From: a bacterium
GTDB lineage: Bacteria; Vulcanimicrobiota; Xenobia; Xenobiales; Xenobiaceae
Direction: 5' to 3'
Length of the DNA: 64,000 bases
NCBI GenBank assembly: GCA_030535355.1
Contig: JAUNIO010000006.1
Span: 31,935-95,934, forward strand
Shown in pieces: positions 24,301 through 31,993 of this stretch (position 1 is its first letter; each line of letters begins with the position of its first letter). A program made the translations under genes and the position numbers. The notes under the pieces were generated by a model. It was not told the DNA's origin. It was given only the letters and a program-made list of their open reading frames with translations, and made no database searches.

Positions 24301-24553
24301 AAGAAGTAGAGCGAATGCTTTCAATGCCTTCCAGCGTACCGACCTGCTCTTCGATAATATCGGTAACGTCCTGGTCCATAACTTCAGGGTCAGCGCCGAC
24401 ATAAGTGGTCACAATACTTACGACAGGAATGTCGAAGTCAGGCATTAAGTCCACGCCCATGCGGGTGTATCCCATAGCGCCCACGCCGATCATGGCGATC
24501 AGCAAAACGGTCGTGAATACCGGCCTTCTTATACAAAATCCCCAAATACTCAC
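21341..24553 (-). CDS. RND multidrug efflux transporter (HAE-1, AcrB type)
   Basis: The 1070-residue protein begins MSIWGFCIRRPVFTTVLLIAMIGVGAMGYTRMGVDLMPDFDIPVV, the standard HAE-1 opening. Twelve membrane spans are split by two large periplasmic loops. The proton-relay motif GMVIDDAIVVSENV with its Asp pair is at about residue 405, and the second half contains GIVTRNGILLVEFANQQ and the RLRPILMTA box. The C-terminal tail (EREAQERMAREAQERAEKEAHNHENH) is a charged helix. It works with the adaptor encoded just upstream (4-base overlap) and the TolC protein downstream to expel drugs, solvents or bile-like compounds. Confidence 0.95.
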   Translation of the reverse strand: MSIWGFCIRRPVFTTVLLIAMIGVGAMGYTRMGVDLMPDFDIPVVSIVTTYVGADPEVMDQDVTDIIEEQVGTLEGIESIRSTSYDSYATTIIEFNLERNIDVCTQEVRDKVNAATQDLPKNIEVPIVQKIDPDAQAIMYLGLYGDVPYAQLSQIADDVLQNRIQNIRGVGKVDLNGFQERTARIWLDLDKMEKFDIGPAQVLGALNSWHVELPGGRTESDTLEATVKIYGEYQSCEELEKLIVDWKNGAPVRLFQIATVEDGLEDKRSIARLDGHPSIMLGVCKQSGTNTVGVADRVLEKMEELNAVLPEGVHLVRIFDSSRFIRDSVEGVAEDLMLGALITVFVIYVFLRNLKMTLVSLVAIPTSLLATFGAMYFMDFTVNTITMLAMSLCVGMVIDDAIVVSENVFRHMEQEQLDDAKIAAERGTGEVAFAVFASTIAIAAIFLPVAFMGGMIGRIFYQFGLSVGIAISFSYCVSITITPMLCGRLLQRNTRENFIARMLGSMFNALDRFYYWSLEICLRNRFTRVLTILVAIGCFIAGIGFASQVGTEFAPNADRGQFLINAQSEIGTSLTLSDKRCRQMEAILAKHPEIEHYGTIVGMSTTNESYRIISFVEMKLRKDRPGVSQQDCMDALRQELAVIPGLRVFISHLQMAGGQSTERSAQIAYVLQGPDLNTLQKIAHELEDWLRSQKETFLDVDDDLELTKPQVAVYPRREVAADMGVDTSQISTALQVMMSGVDAARIKLGNKRYDVRVKATDDFRVDADAINKIIMRNQYGKRVKLGTMVDIEENLGPNKIKRYDRIRSITVRTDVVKGVPVGTASDMMAAKANELTKQYVGYSIAPSGMTKIQTESMQYLSFALMSSIVIIYFVLAAQFESFIHPMTIMMTLPLAMAGVFVALWATGVTLSIFSFIGMIMLVGIVTRNGILLVEFANQQRERGLNAHHAMLEAGHTRLRPILMTAVSTIGGVVPIALALSEGGEMRQGMGIAVMGGMLSSTMLTLYVIPTAYITFEGISRNIMYCWNKLLGRNPLTPHEEDALREREAQERMAREAQERAEKEAHNHENH

Positions 24554-25890
24554 TTTTTGTCAGCCCCTTCCGCGGCAATTTCCAGTTTCTGATCGTCGAA
24601 AATATTGGTACCGCCCGAAGTGACCACCATCAGACCGGGCTGAAGACCTTTCACGATAGCGTCTGTATCATTTTGGAAGACCACGCTGACCGGAACGCGT
24701 TTAGCCACATTGTTCTGATTGACGACCACAAAAATCTTGCCCTCGTTGTTGCAGACACAAGAGCGAGGTATCTGGGTACCCTCGTGGTCTTTTAGGTCGA
24801 TAGTAACCGTAGCGTAGTTGCCGTCGAACAATTTTCCAGTAGGATTAGGTACCAGCATGCGCACATTCATCATGTGTGTGGTCGTATCGCTAGAAGGGAC
24901 TATTTCCAAAACCTGAGCCGTAGCTTTAACATTCAGCGAAGTGGTTACGTTTAATTGAGCGCCAGGCTTGACATAAACGCTGTAAGCCTCTTCCAAAGGC
25001 GCGTACATTTCTAATTTGCTGTTGTCGGCGATCATCATCAGCTGAGCGCTTCCGCCGCCAAAAGCCTGTCCCGGTTCTACGTTACGGGCGATAATCGTAC
25101 CGCTGATAGGCGCCGTGATCACCGTATCGCGAATATCTGTGCGCACAGACTGCAAAGCTGCCTGTGCCTGTTCCACGGCTGCGGCCGCTGCCTGAACATC
25201 GGACTCGGAAATTTGTACCTTGCGGCGGTTGGCCTGAGCTATTTTTAGAGCTTCCTGAGCAGCTTTTTCCGCGCTCTTAGCGGCTTCCCATTGATCACGG
25301 CAGGTCTTGGCCCGCAGATCGTTCTGTTCCACCGAGTATTTAGAAACCGCGCTCTGATCGTACAGGCTCTGCTGGCGTTTCTGATTGTGAATAGCGTCGT
25401 CGAGATTGGCTTTGGTTAAAGATACCTGGGCCTGGGCCTGATAGACTGCCTGCTGAGCCCGGCTGACCTCGAGATCGAGCTGAGTATCGGTTAAGCCCAA
25501 ATTGTCCTTAGCCTGGCGCAAACGGGCCTGAGCTGCCATAACGTTGGCTTCAGCCTGCCGTTCCGACGCCCGCAGAGCGCTGTCGTCCAAGGTAATCAAA
25601 GTATCTCCGGCGCTGACTTTATCGCCGACCTTATAATATACTTTGAGGACTTTTCCAGCTATGCGCGAATGGACGGCAGCCTTGGCCCCGGCCTGCAAAT
25701 GCCCGGTCATCACCGCATTTTCTTTGAGAAGGCCGTGGCGCGATGTTGCCACCTGAACGGGCGTAGCCGCTTTTTCCGCCACCGCCGCCGGGCTGGCTGT
25801 GGCAGCGGGCTTTTTTGATGCTTTGTCACAGCCGCTGGCTCCGCCAGCCAGCACCAAAGCAATGAGGAGAAATGAAATAGGGACGCGCAT
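24550..25890 (-). CDS. RND efflux membrane-fusion (adaptor) lipoprotein
   Basis: The 446-residue protein starts at ATG 25890, behind GGAAGG. Its signal peptide ends in a lipobox, LAGGASGC, so it should be anchored by an N-terminal lipid. A biotinyl-lipoyl half-motif (AAVHSRIAGKVLKVYYKVGDKVSAGDTLITLDDSAL) is followed by a long coiled-coil hairpin (about 115-260), the second lipoyl half (DTVITAPISGTIIARNVEPGQAFGGGS) and beta-barrel and membrane-proximal domains. It is the first gene of the efflux operon and links the RND pump to TolC. Confidence 0.93.
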   Translation of the reverse strand: MRVPISFLLIALVLAGGASGCDKASKKPAATASPAAVAEKAATPVQVATSRHGLLKENAVMTGHLQAGAKAAVHSRIAGKVLKVYYKVGDKVSAGDTLITLDDSALRASERQAEANVMAAQARLRQAKDNLGLTDTQLDLEVSRAQQAVYQAQAQVSLTKANLDDAIHNQKRQQSLYDQSAVSKYSVEQNDLRAKTCRDQWEAAKSAEKAAQEALKIAQANRRKVQISESDVQAAAAAVEQAQAALQSVRTDIRDTVITAPISGTIIARNVEPGQAFGGGSAQLMMIADNSKLEMYAPLEEAYSVYVKPGAQLNVTTSLNVKATAQVLEIVPSSDTTTHMMNVRMLVPNPTGKLFDGNYATVTIDLKDHEGTQIPRSCVCNNEGKIFVVVNQNNVAKRVPVSVVFQNDTDAIVKGLQPGLMVVTSGGTNIFDDQKLEIAAEGADKK

Positions 25891-25922
25891 AAACAAGCCT
25901 TCCTTTATTATATTCCAAATAT

Positions 25923-25941
25923 TTGACTGTATATTCAGTTA
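25923..25941. promoter_or_regulatory. Operator-like inverted repeat O2 of the efflux operon
   Basis: TTGACTGTATATTCAGTTA is an inverted repeat (ACTG-N6-CAGT core) between the promoter and the adaptor gene. Its half-site TTGACTG recurs inverted in O1. It is probably a TetR site. Confidence 0.55.
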
Positions 25942-25959
25942 CCTAATATGCTGTATGAG

Positions 25960-25989
25960 ATTGTACTCTAATTGAATAAACAGTCAATT
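25960..25989 (-). promoter_or_regulatory. Promoter of the efflux operon overlapping operator O1
   Basis: Minus-strand TTGACT (25987-25982) and TACAAT (25965-25960) have a 16-base spacer. The -35 box lies within AATTGAATAAACAGTCAATT (25970-25989), the second copy of the TTGACTG/ATTCAATT motif seen at O2. Occupancy by the TetR protein would block the -35 region. Confidence 0.6.
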
Positions 25990-26177
25990 ACAAAAGCGTT
26001 ATAATTATGTTAACTAATTAGTTAGTAAATAAAATTATCATAAATATATAATGCCATTGAGTTAGTATTTCGCGAACAAGTTATCGCTCGTACCGTCTTC
26101 CGCACTGGCCTTCGCTTCGCATAGCTCAGGGTATTCAGCGCTTCCCTACCTAAACAGAACCGTCCGAAGCGGCTGAA

Positions 26178-26206
26178 TTAACGATATGCACATAATAGTG
26201 TATAAT
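26178..26206 (+). promoter_or_regulatory. Promoter of the J-domain/HIRAN operon
   Basis: TATAAT (26201-26206) is consensus and has TTAACG (26178-26183) 17 bases upstream. The start would be near 26213, about 27 bases before the ATG. The region 25990-26170 holds nothing else that I can identify. Confidence 0.5.
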
Positions 26207-26239
26207 AAGTTAGATACTAATTTACAGAGGAAGCAGGCA

Positions 26240-27070
26240 ATGGCCGACGAGACAGACTCCCCGAAAGATACACAAGAATATAAACTGGTAGTTATCCCAG
26301 CCCATGAAGAATTAAAACGAAAAGTCGAAAAGCTTCGCGCCGAAGTTTCCATGCTGGTGCTCGAACGCGATCAGCTGCGCTATGTGGTATGCCGCAACCT
26401 GGAAAGGGCATATATGTTAGCCGTCGGTGCCTTGGAACACCAAGCTTTTGAAGCAAAATGCGCCGTGCTGCGCCTGAAACGCAAACTAGAGATGATTCAA
26501 GCCAAGCGCAACCGGGAAGAGACGGTTGTTCTCGCCCAAATTAATAAAGCCTTAGACGTTGAATTCGCTGAGTATCAGCAGAAGCTGAACGAACAGATAG
26601 AAAAAATAAATCAGGCTATAGAAGATAGTAAGTGCCGTCAGCTCAGCGACGATGAGACTAAGGAACTAAAAAAGATGTACAGCGCCATAGTGAAGGCTAT
26701 GCATCCCGATCTCCATCCGAATCAGAGCGAAGCAGAGCAGAAACTCTTTATAAACGCCATTAAAGCCTATAAAAACGGCGATATTAAAACTATTCGCATA
26801 ATTTATACCATGCGCGAAAAATATATTCCCGAAGAGAATGAAGACATCGCGGCCACACTCTCTAAAGATAAAAAGCGGTTAGAAGGAGTTTTAACCGCCT
26901 TAAAAGAGGAAATAGCGAAAATTAAAGCAGAATTTCCCTGTACAATGGAAGCTTTTCTTGACGACCAAGAGCAAATAGAAGCCAAAAAGCGGGAATTACA
27001 AGCCACTATAGATCAATACCAAGATATGATCAAAAAATATCAAGAAAGAATAGACGAAATTATGAGGTAA
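26240..27070 (+). CDS. Coiled-coil J-domain-like protein
   Basis: The 276-residue protein starts at ATG 26240, with AGAGGAAG upstream. Residues about 20-140 form a predicted long coiled coil (HEELKRKVEKLRAEVSMLVLERDQLRYVV and following). A J-like segment follows (DETKELKKMYSAIVKAMHPDLHPNQSEAEQKLFINAIKAYKNGD) with the HPD tripeptide at 155-157 that in DnaJ proteins stimulates Hsp70 ATPase. The end is a second coiled coil (about 215-276). No zinc fingers or DnaJ substrate domains are present. It lies six bases ahead of the HIRAN gene, so the two products probably act together. The role is unknown. Confidence 0.75.
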   Translation: MADETDSPKDTQEYKLVVIPAHEELKRKVEKLRAEVSMLVLERDQLRYVVCRNLERAYMLAVGALEHQAFEAKCAVLRLKRKLEMIQAKRNREETVVLAQINKALDVEFAEYQQKLNEQIEKINQAIEDSKCRQLSDDETKELKKMYSAIVKAMHPDLHPNQSEAEQKLFINAIKAYKNGDIKTIRIIYTMREKYIPEENEDIAATLSKDKKRLEGVLTALKEEIAKIKAEFPCTMEAFLDDQEQIEAKKRELQATIDQYQDMIKKYQERIDEIMR

Positions 27071-27076
27071 GCTGCT

Positions 27077-27478
27077 ATGAGTGAGCTGATAACTGCAACA
27101 CAAGATACCGGCCTCGTGAATCTCCTGCACGGCAAAGGAGGCGATCTTGCCGTGCCCATGCCTTTCGAAAGAGACATTTTCCTCTTTGACACTTACATAG
27201 CGGGAACGAGTTATGTAGAGGGCATAGAAGATTTAGAACCCTTTCTGATGGAAGGTGAAAAGCTTAACTTTTTTCGCGAGCCCCACAACGCTTACGACAG
27301 TAAAGCTATCGTTATAAAAAACGACGACGGTATAAAGCTGGGCTATGTTCCTAAGAAAGATAATGCCGTATTTTCACGGCTTATGGATGCCGGAAAAATG
27401 TTATTTGGGCGCATATCGGCCAAAAAGTATAAAGGCAGCTGGCTGAAGATAGATATTAAAATTTATCTTCGCGATTGA
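27077..27478 (+). CDS. HIRAN-domain protein
   Basis: The 133-residue protein has a HIRAN core at about 38-133: IAGTSYVEGIEDLEPFLMEGEKLNFFREPHNAYDSKAIVIKNDDGIKLGYVPKKDNAVFSRLMDAG, with the typical E-x-x-N-x-x-D-x-x-A-I and LGYVP segments. In eukaryotic HLTF/Rad5 this domain binds 3' single-stranded DNA ends, while bacterial stand-alone versions are little studied. The first 35 residues are not part of the domain. It is second in a two-gene operon with the J-domain-like protein and is followed by a strong terminator. Confidence 0.85.
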   Translation: MSELITATQDTGLVNLLHGKGGDLAVPMPFERDIFLFDTYIAGTSYVEGIEDLEPFLMEGEKLNFFREPHNAYDSKAIVIKNDDGIKLGYVPKKDNAVFSRLMDAGKMLFGRISAKKYKGSWLKIDIKIYLRD

Positions 27479-27538
27479 GAAATACAAGCGCAGTTTTTAG
27501 GAGAGATGCCGCGACTGCGATTGAGTGGATACCTAAAT

Positions 27539-27579
27539 AAGACAGCCTCTGAGTACAGGATGGCACCAGAGGCTGTCTT
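27539..27579. terminator. Bidirectional terminator after the HIRAN gene
   Basis: AAGACAGCCTCTG (27539-27551) pairs with CAGAGGCTGTCTT (27567-27579). T-rich flanks are modest. It separates the converging HIRAN and TPR genes. Confidence 0.75.
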
Positions 27580-27630
27580 ATAATCATTGGCAAGGAACTC
27601 CGACTGATTCTGTCAGATGTTCCCTAAGCT

Positions 27631-28809
27631 CTACTGCTGAACAGGCGCAGCGCTCTCAGCGGGAGCGGCGGCAGGAGCAGCGCTCTCAGCGGGAGCGGCG
27701 GTAGGAGTCGCACTAGCAGCAGAAGTAGACGCGGGTTTTACCGCTTCAGTTTTTTTCTCAGCAGCTTTAGCATCTTTATTAGCTTCTGGTTTTACGCCGT
27801 CGATATTTTTAATCATGTTATCGATAGTAGCGCTCATAATAGGATTGCCGGAGAAAAAGCCCTTGCAAGCTTCGAGTTCTTTTTTCGCAGCTTCTTTATC
27901 ACCCATTTCACGGTAGATAGTAGAACGTCCGATCCAGCATTTCAGCGCAACATCAGCATTGTTAAGGCTTTGGGCGATCTTTAACGCTTCAGCATAGCTG
28001 TTTAAAGCTTCTTTTTTATCTCCGCCATCCTTAGATATGATAACGGTTGCTTTTGCCAAATGAGCCTGCATATTGCCAGGCTGCTCTTTGATCAATGCAT
28101 TAAGGCGTTTCTCGGCTTCAGCATAATTCTTATCATCAGCGTCTAGCCCAGCCATGGTCACAATAGCCTGACCTTTTTGATTGAGGGCGTTGGCTTCTAA
28201 AGCTTCCTTATCATCGCCGTCGGGAATGGGCTTCTCGCAGGCAGCAACGACCTTTTCCAGCAATTCCCGCGCTTTGGTATTATTCTTTTCATAAATGCTC
28301 AGCTCGGCATACTTCTGCAAAGCGAACGCATAGTTGGGATCGGCCTGCAAAGCCCGATCAAAATATCCGTGCGCATTCTGCAGGGCCTGTTCTTTAGTAA
28401 TTGCAGGCTTATCGTCTTTTTTATCCTGTTTATCGCTGTCTTTGGACTTAGGAGTAGGCTTGGCCAGCTCCTGAGCTTTCTGCCCCCAAAAATATCCCAG
28501 GTTAGCCAAGGCTACGGGATCGTTAGGATTTTGCTCTACTTCGTGAGCCCAACGATCAATATCGGCCTGCACAGGGTCCTGCTGCTGAGCCTCTTCCTGA
28601 GCCTTAATCATCTTTTCCTGACCGCCAATACTAAAGCACATGATGCCGGAGGTCATACAAAAAGCCAAGACCAAGAACCAAACGCCAAAATTGAGCAGCA
28701 TCTGCCGGCGCTGTTCCTGAGGTGATAGTGATTTTTCTTCGAGTTCGGCTTCAGCCTGCGATTTAGCGCGGCGTTTCACCATAGCCGTAGACTTGCGACG
28801 GGAAGGCAT
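27631..28809 (-). CDS. Membrane-anchored TPR protein
   Basis: The 392-residue protein has a basic cytoplasmic start (MPSRRKSTAMVKRRAKSQAEAE), one membrane segment at about 39-61 (LLNFGVWFLVLAFCMTSGIMCF), a TPR array (about 85-330; ANLGYFWGQKAQEL, AHGYFDRALQADPNYAFALQKYAELS, EALNSYAEALKIAQSL) and a Lys-rich then Ala/Pro-rich tail. The tail ends in two AAPAESAAP units coded by a 30-bp tandem DNA repeat (27655-27715 region). This plan suits a scaffold for envelope complexes. The partner is unknown. AGGAG precedes the ATG. It is upstream-adjacent to the flagellar block on the same strand. Confidence 0.8.
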   Translation of the reverse strand: MPSRRKSTAMVKRRAKSQAEAELEEKSLSPQEQRRQMLLNFGVWFLVLAFCMTSGIMCFSIGGQEKMIKAQEEAQQQDPVQADIDRWAHEVEQNPNDPVALANLGYFWGQKAQELAKPTPKSKDSDKQDKKDDKPAITKEQALQNAHGYFDRALQADPNYAFALQKYAELSIYEKNNTKARELLEKVVAACEKPIPDGDDKEALEANALNQKGQAIVTMAGLDADDKNYAEAEKRLNALIKEQPGNMQAHLAKATVIISKDGGDKKEALNSYAEALKIAQSLNNADVALKCWIGRSTIYREMGDKEAAKKELEACKGFFSGNPIMSATIDNMIKNIDGVKPEANKDAKAAEKKTEAVKPASTSAASATPTAAPAESAAPAAAPAESAAPVQQ

Positions 28810-28965
28810 ACCCTCAACGCTCCTAAAACTTAAAATATAAAATATTGGACAAAACGCTTATGCTCAGCGCCTGCCCCTTTCATAACAAAATTCGCACAAA
28901 TCTGCACGATTCGGCACGGGAATTTCCACAATAACGCCGACAAACCTTCTGAAAGCTGAGAAATG

Positions 28966-29772
28966 CTAAGCCTGCTCTTCTATCATAAAACTGCGCATTG
29001 CTTCGGGTTCGACCACGACATCACCTAAATGTTCGCGTAGCTGACGCACGGCCCGGCTGTGCATTTGAGAGACCCGCTGTTTAGAGACCCCCAAAATGCC
29101 GGCAATTTTCTCAAAGGTCACGCCTTCAAAGTAATACATCTTAATGAGGAACTGCTCACGTTCATTTAGGCATTCGATAGCGTAGCGCAGCATTTCCCGC
29201 TGTTCCATAAATTCCACTTCTCTGCCAGGATCGTCGCTCCCATTATCCACGACATCCATAACCGCAGCGCCTTGATCGTCGCCGCTTACTAACGGCTGAT
29301 CTAGGGAAAGCAGATATACGCAGCCCAAATTAGCGATCAGGTCAAATACTTCATTGGCGCTTATCTGCAGCTCATTAGCCAATTCAGCTTCGGTGGGCTG
29401 GCGTCCGTTGATCGAGGATATTTTATCTATAGCCTTTTGCAGAGCCCTAGCTTTATAGCGCGTACGCTCGGGTAGCCAGTCCATACGCCGCAGCCCATTG
29501 TAAATCGCTCCGCGTATTACCGTGGTGGCGTAAGTTTCAAACTTATAGCCACGGCTTAAATCAAAGGCTTCGATAGCGCGCAGCAAACCGAACATACCAT
29601 CGGCGACCAAATCATCGCTGTCGCTGCCCGTGCGCAGTTTATGGCGTATCTGTTCAGCTAAATTCTTTACCAAAGGCAAATAGCGCTCCACTAATAGCGA
29701 GCGCAGCTCCGGATCATTTGTTTCTTTGTAACGCACCCACAGAGCGTTTACTTCTTCATCCGCCTTGCCCAA
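28966..29772 (-). CDS. fliA: FliA/WhiG-type RNA polymerase sigma factor
   Basis: The 268-residue protein lacks region 1, as sigma-28 factors do. Region 2 is SLLVERYLPLVKNLAEQIRHKL with DDLVADGMFGLLRAIEAFDLSRGYKFETYATTVIRGAIYNGLRRMDW. Region 3 is IDKISSINGRQPTEAELANEL. Region 4 holds LNEREQFLIKMYYFEGVTFEKIAGILGVSKQRVSQMHSRAVRQL. It starts at TTG 29772 after GAGAGG. It lies downstream of flgF-flgG-flgJ and probably directs late flagellar genes. A hairpin before it may limit read-through, which would keep its level low. Confidence 0.88.
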   Translation of the reverse strand: MGKADEEVNALWVRYKETNDPELRSLLVERYLPLVKNLAEQIRHKLRTGSDSDDLVADGMFGLLRAIEAFDLSRGYKFETYATTVIRGAIYNGLRRMDWLPERTRYKARALQKAIDKISSINGRQPTEAELANELQISANEVFDLIANLGCVYLLSLDQPLVSGDDQGAAVMDVVDNGSDDPGREVEFMEQREMLRYAIECLNEREQFLIKMYYFEGVTFEKIAGILGVSKQRVSQMHSRAVRQLREHLGDVVVEPEAMRSFMIEEQA

Positions 29773-29868
29773 ATTTGCCTCTCAGGATCACAGAGACCGC
29801 TCTGTTATTCAGATCGGGCAGTCCCCACACATACCTAATAGGATAAAACTAATAGGATAAAACAACAC

Positions 29869-29903
29869 AAGCGGGTCAGAAAGATTCCTCTTTCAGCCCG
29901 CTT
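29869..29903. terminator. Hairpin between the rod gene and the sigma factor gene
   Basis: AAGCGGGTCAGAAAGA pairs with TCTTTCAGCCCGCTT with one mismatch. On the minus strand it is followed by GTGTTGTTTTATCC, a weak T-tract. It may attenuate transcription from the rod genes into fliA. Confidence 0.6.
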
Positions 29904-29944
29904 ATGCAACCACTAATGAGTGGTCAGACTCCGAGCTTTTAAGC

Positions 29945-30253
29945 TCACAGCTGCTGGTCCTTCATTTGCTGGAAGAGAATGTTGGCCAAACCAACACCAC
30001 CTTCCTGAGCCCAACTCTTGGCTCTTTCTTGATCCAGCATACTCTGGAACATCTCTTCGCCTTGGCCGCCACCCATCAGGCCACCACCCTCAGAACCAGC
30101 GCATTTGCGCATCTGAGCAAACATCTGGTTGAGGAACAAAGTTTCAAATTCCTTGCAGGCTTCCTGCAGCTTGGCTTCTTCCTGCATCTGTGAAGGAGCG
30201 GAAGAAGTAGCCGCCTGAGCCAAAGGTTCTGGGGTAAATCCCTGAATTTGCAT
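29945..30253 (-). CDS. flgJ: FlgJ-like flagellar rod-assembly protein
   Basis: The 102-residue protein corresponds to the N-terminal rod-capping half of FlgJ only: KLQEACKEFETLFLNQMFAQMRK, then EMFQSMLDQERAKSWAQEGGVGLANILFQQM. The muramidase half of enterobacterial FlgJ is absent, as in many non-proteobacteria, so another enzyme must open the cell wall for the rod. GAGGAGG precedes the ATG. It is third in the flgF-flgG-flgJ row. Confidence 0.85.
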   Translation of the reverse strand: MQIQGFTPEPLAQAATSSAPSQMQEEAKLQEACKEFETLFLNQMFAQMRKCAGSEGGGLMGGGQGEEMFQSMLDQERAKSWAQEGGVGLANILFQQMKDQQL

Positions 30254-30325
30254 ATTGTCCTCCTCATATCCCCGATCCTGCTAAAGAGAATCGGACCGTT
30301 GTGGCGATGATAGGGCCATATCAGC

Positions 30326-30352
30326 GCGGGAAGCTTTGTCTCCCGCGCCTTA
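30326..30352. other. Intercistronic hairpin between flgG and flgJ
   Basis: GCGCGGGA pairs with CTCCCGCGC around a loop of about eight bases, with no T-run. It probably protects or separates the flgG and flgJ segments of one mRNA. Confidence 0.5.
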
Positions 30353-30359
30353 ACACCAA

Positions 30360-31130
30360 CTAGTTCTGCAGCTGGTTGGTCAAGCTCATCATCTCGTCAG
30401 CGGCCTGAACGCCCTTCTGGTTCATTTCAAAAGCGCGCTGAGCTTGGACGATAGCGATCATCTCTTCAACCACGTTGATGTTGGATTTCTCCAAGTGGCC
30501 CTGAGCTAGGCAGCCCATGCCATTGGTTCCGGGTTCGGCTTCGGTCTTAGCGCCAGCCACGGGAGTCTCGGTGTAGAGGTTGCCGCCAATAGCCTGCAAA
30601 CCAGCAGGATTGAGGAAGCGGGTCAGTTTAATCTGGCCGATCTTCTCAGCGGAACCATCACCATCAATGCGGACACCGAAAATTTCGCCATTAGGACGAA
30701 CTTCGATATTGGTGACATCCTTAGGAATGGTCACACCAATGGGATAACCGCCGCTGGTGGTAATCTGCTGCTTGGCACCGTCATATTTGAAGGAACCATC
30801 GCGGGTGTAAGCGCTGGAGCCATCGGGCATAGTGACTTTGAAGAAACCGTCACCCTGAATGGCCACATCGTAAGGATTGTTGGTCTTCTGCAGAGAGCCC
30901 TGAGAGAACTGACGCTCGGTAGAAGAAGCGCGCACACCCATACCGATCTGGGTACCAGCAGTAGCTTCAGTGCCGGGGTCCTTCATGGTCGCATAGAGCA
31001 AATCCTGGAAATCGATGCGGGATTTCTTGAAGCCAGTGGACTGCACGTTGGCCAGGTTGTTGGAAATATTATCCATATTCATCTGCTGAGCCATCATACC
31101 GGAGGCTGCAGTATAAAGAGAACGCATCAT
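30360..31130 (-). CDS. flgG: Flagellar distal rod protein FlgG
   Basis: The 256-residue product shows the full FlgG pattern: MMRSLYTAASGMMAQQMNMDNISNNLANVQSTGFKKSRIDFQDLLYATMKDPG with the ANVxTxGFK motif, the central domain (GDGFFKVTMPDGSSAYTRDGSF) and the C-terminal LEKSNINVVEEMIAIVQAQRAFEMNQKGVQAADEMMSLTNQL helix. The protein forms the distal rod through the periplasm. GGAGGAG precedes the ATG. It lies between flgF and flgJ and is preceded by a 3' region of flgF of about 86 bases. Confidence 0.95.
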   Translation of the reverse strand: MMRSLYTAASGMMAQQMNMDNISNNLANVQSTGFKKSRIDFQDLLYATMKDPGTEATAGTQIGMGVRASSTERQFSQGSLQKTNNPYDVAIQGDGFFKVTMPDGSSAYTRDGSFKYDGAKQQITTSGGYPIGVTIPKDVTNIEVRPNGEIFGVRIDGDGSAEKIGQIKLTRFLNPAGLQAIGGNLYTETPVAGAKTEAEPGTNGMGCLAQGHLEKSNINVVEEMIAIVQAQRAFEMNQKGVQAADEMMSLTNQLQN

Positions 31131-31216
31131 GGCGATTATCTCCTCCTATTTCATTAAGTAACGCGCTGCATTTCAGCGCCGTTCAGCCCAGTCTAAACCG
31201 AACTTATAAAATGCTG

Positions 31217-31993
31217 CTATCTAACTCTGCCAAGATCGTTGACGGTCTTCTGCAAGCTCTGATCGTGAGCCTGAAGCACCTTCTGGTTGGCTTCGTAATT
31301 GCGCATGACCATCATCATGTCAACCATCTCGTTGATCGCGTTTACGTTAGCCTGTTCAACATAACCCTGCTTCAGCTGGAAGTCGGTAGTGGCGCGCACA
31401 CCGCTCTCAGCGGCGAACTGGTTATCACCAGTTCTCTTCAGCTGCTGAGTATTGTCGAACACGGAGACCAACACTCTGTCAACGGGCTTGCCATCGCAAG
31501 AGATAACGCCATCGTTGGAAACTTCAAAATTATCGCCCGTCAATTTGATGGGGCCGCGATGACCCATAACCGCCGAGCCGTCAGCAGTAACCAGCTGACC
31601 ATTAGTAGCTAAATGGAAGTTGCCAGCTCTGGTAAAACGGATGCTACCATCTTTGCCCTGGATAGTGAAGAAACCGCGGCCATTGTCATCCAAAGCCAGA
31701 TCAAAGGGGTTGCCGGTTTCTTTCAGGGAACCCTGAGCGCTATGGGTAACAGAACTGGTCTGCAGACTTCCAGAGATAGCCATTCCGGGAGCGGTAGAAA
31801 TCTCATGAGAGGACTGCGTCATTCCATCCATGCCACCGACCTCGCGATTGAGAATCTGGGTAAAGGAAGTAATAGTAGCGCTCTCTTTGCGGAAACCAGC
31901 AGTTCCCACGTTCGCTAAGTTGTTAGTAATGATGTCCTGTTTGGCCGACTGAGTCATCATACCCTGAGCAGCCATTTTCATACCATCGAGCAT
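31217..31993 (-). CDS. flgF: Flagellar rod protein FlgF (FlgG-like)
   Basis: The 258-residue protein is a paralogue of the adjacent FlgG with the same order: an N-terminal NNLANVGTAGFRKE motif, a central domain (NPFDLALDDNGRGFFTIQGKDGSIRFTRAGNF), and a C-terminal helix VNAINEMVDMMMVMRNYEANQKVLQAHDQSLQKTVNDLGRVR. It is the first gene of the block and would form the proximal rod. Some lineages call this protein FlhO. GGAGG lies ahead of the ATG at 31993. The leader is long, about 250 bases from the best -10 box. Confidence 0.85.
   Translation of the reverse strand: MLDGMKMAAQGMMTQSAKQDIITNNLANVGTAGFRKESATITSFTQILNREVGGMDGMTQSSHEISTAPGMAISGSLQTSSVTHSAQGSLKETGNPFDLALDDNGRGFFTIQGKDGSIRFTRAGNFHLATNGQLVTADGSAVMGHRGPIKLTGDNFEVSNDGVISCDGKPVDRVLVSVFDNTQQLKRTGDNQFAAESGVRATTDFQLKQGYVEQANVNAINEMVDMMMVMRNYEANQKVLQAHDQSLQKTVNDLGRVR

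Noticed and set aside
26090..26165. GC-rich segment before the J-domain gene
   Set aside because: It might be a remnant gene end, but no frame of useful length or family match can be seen.
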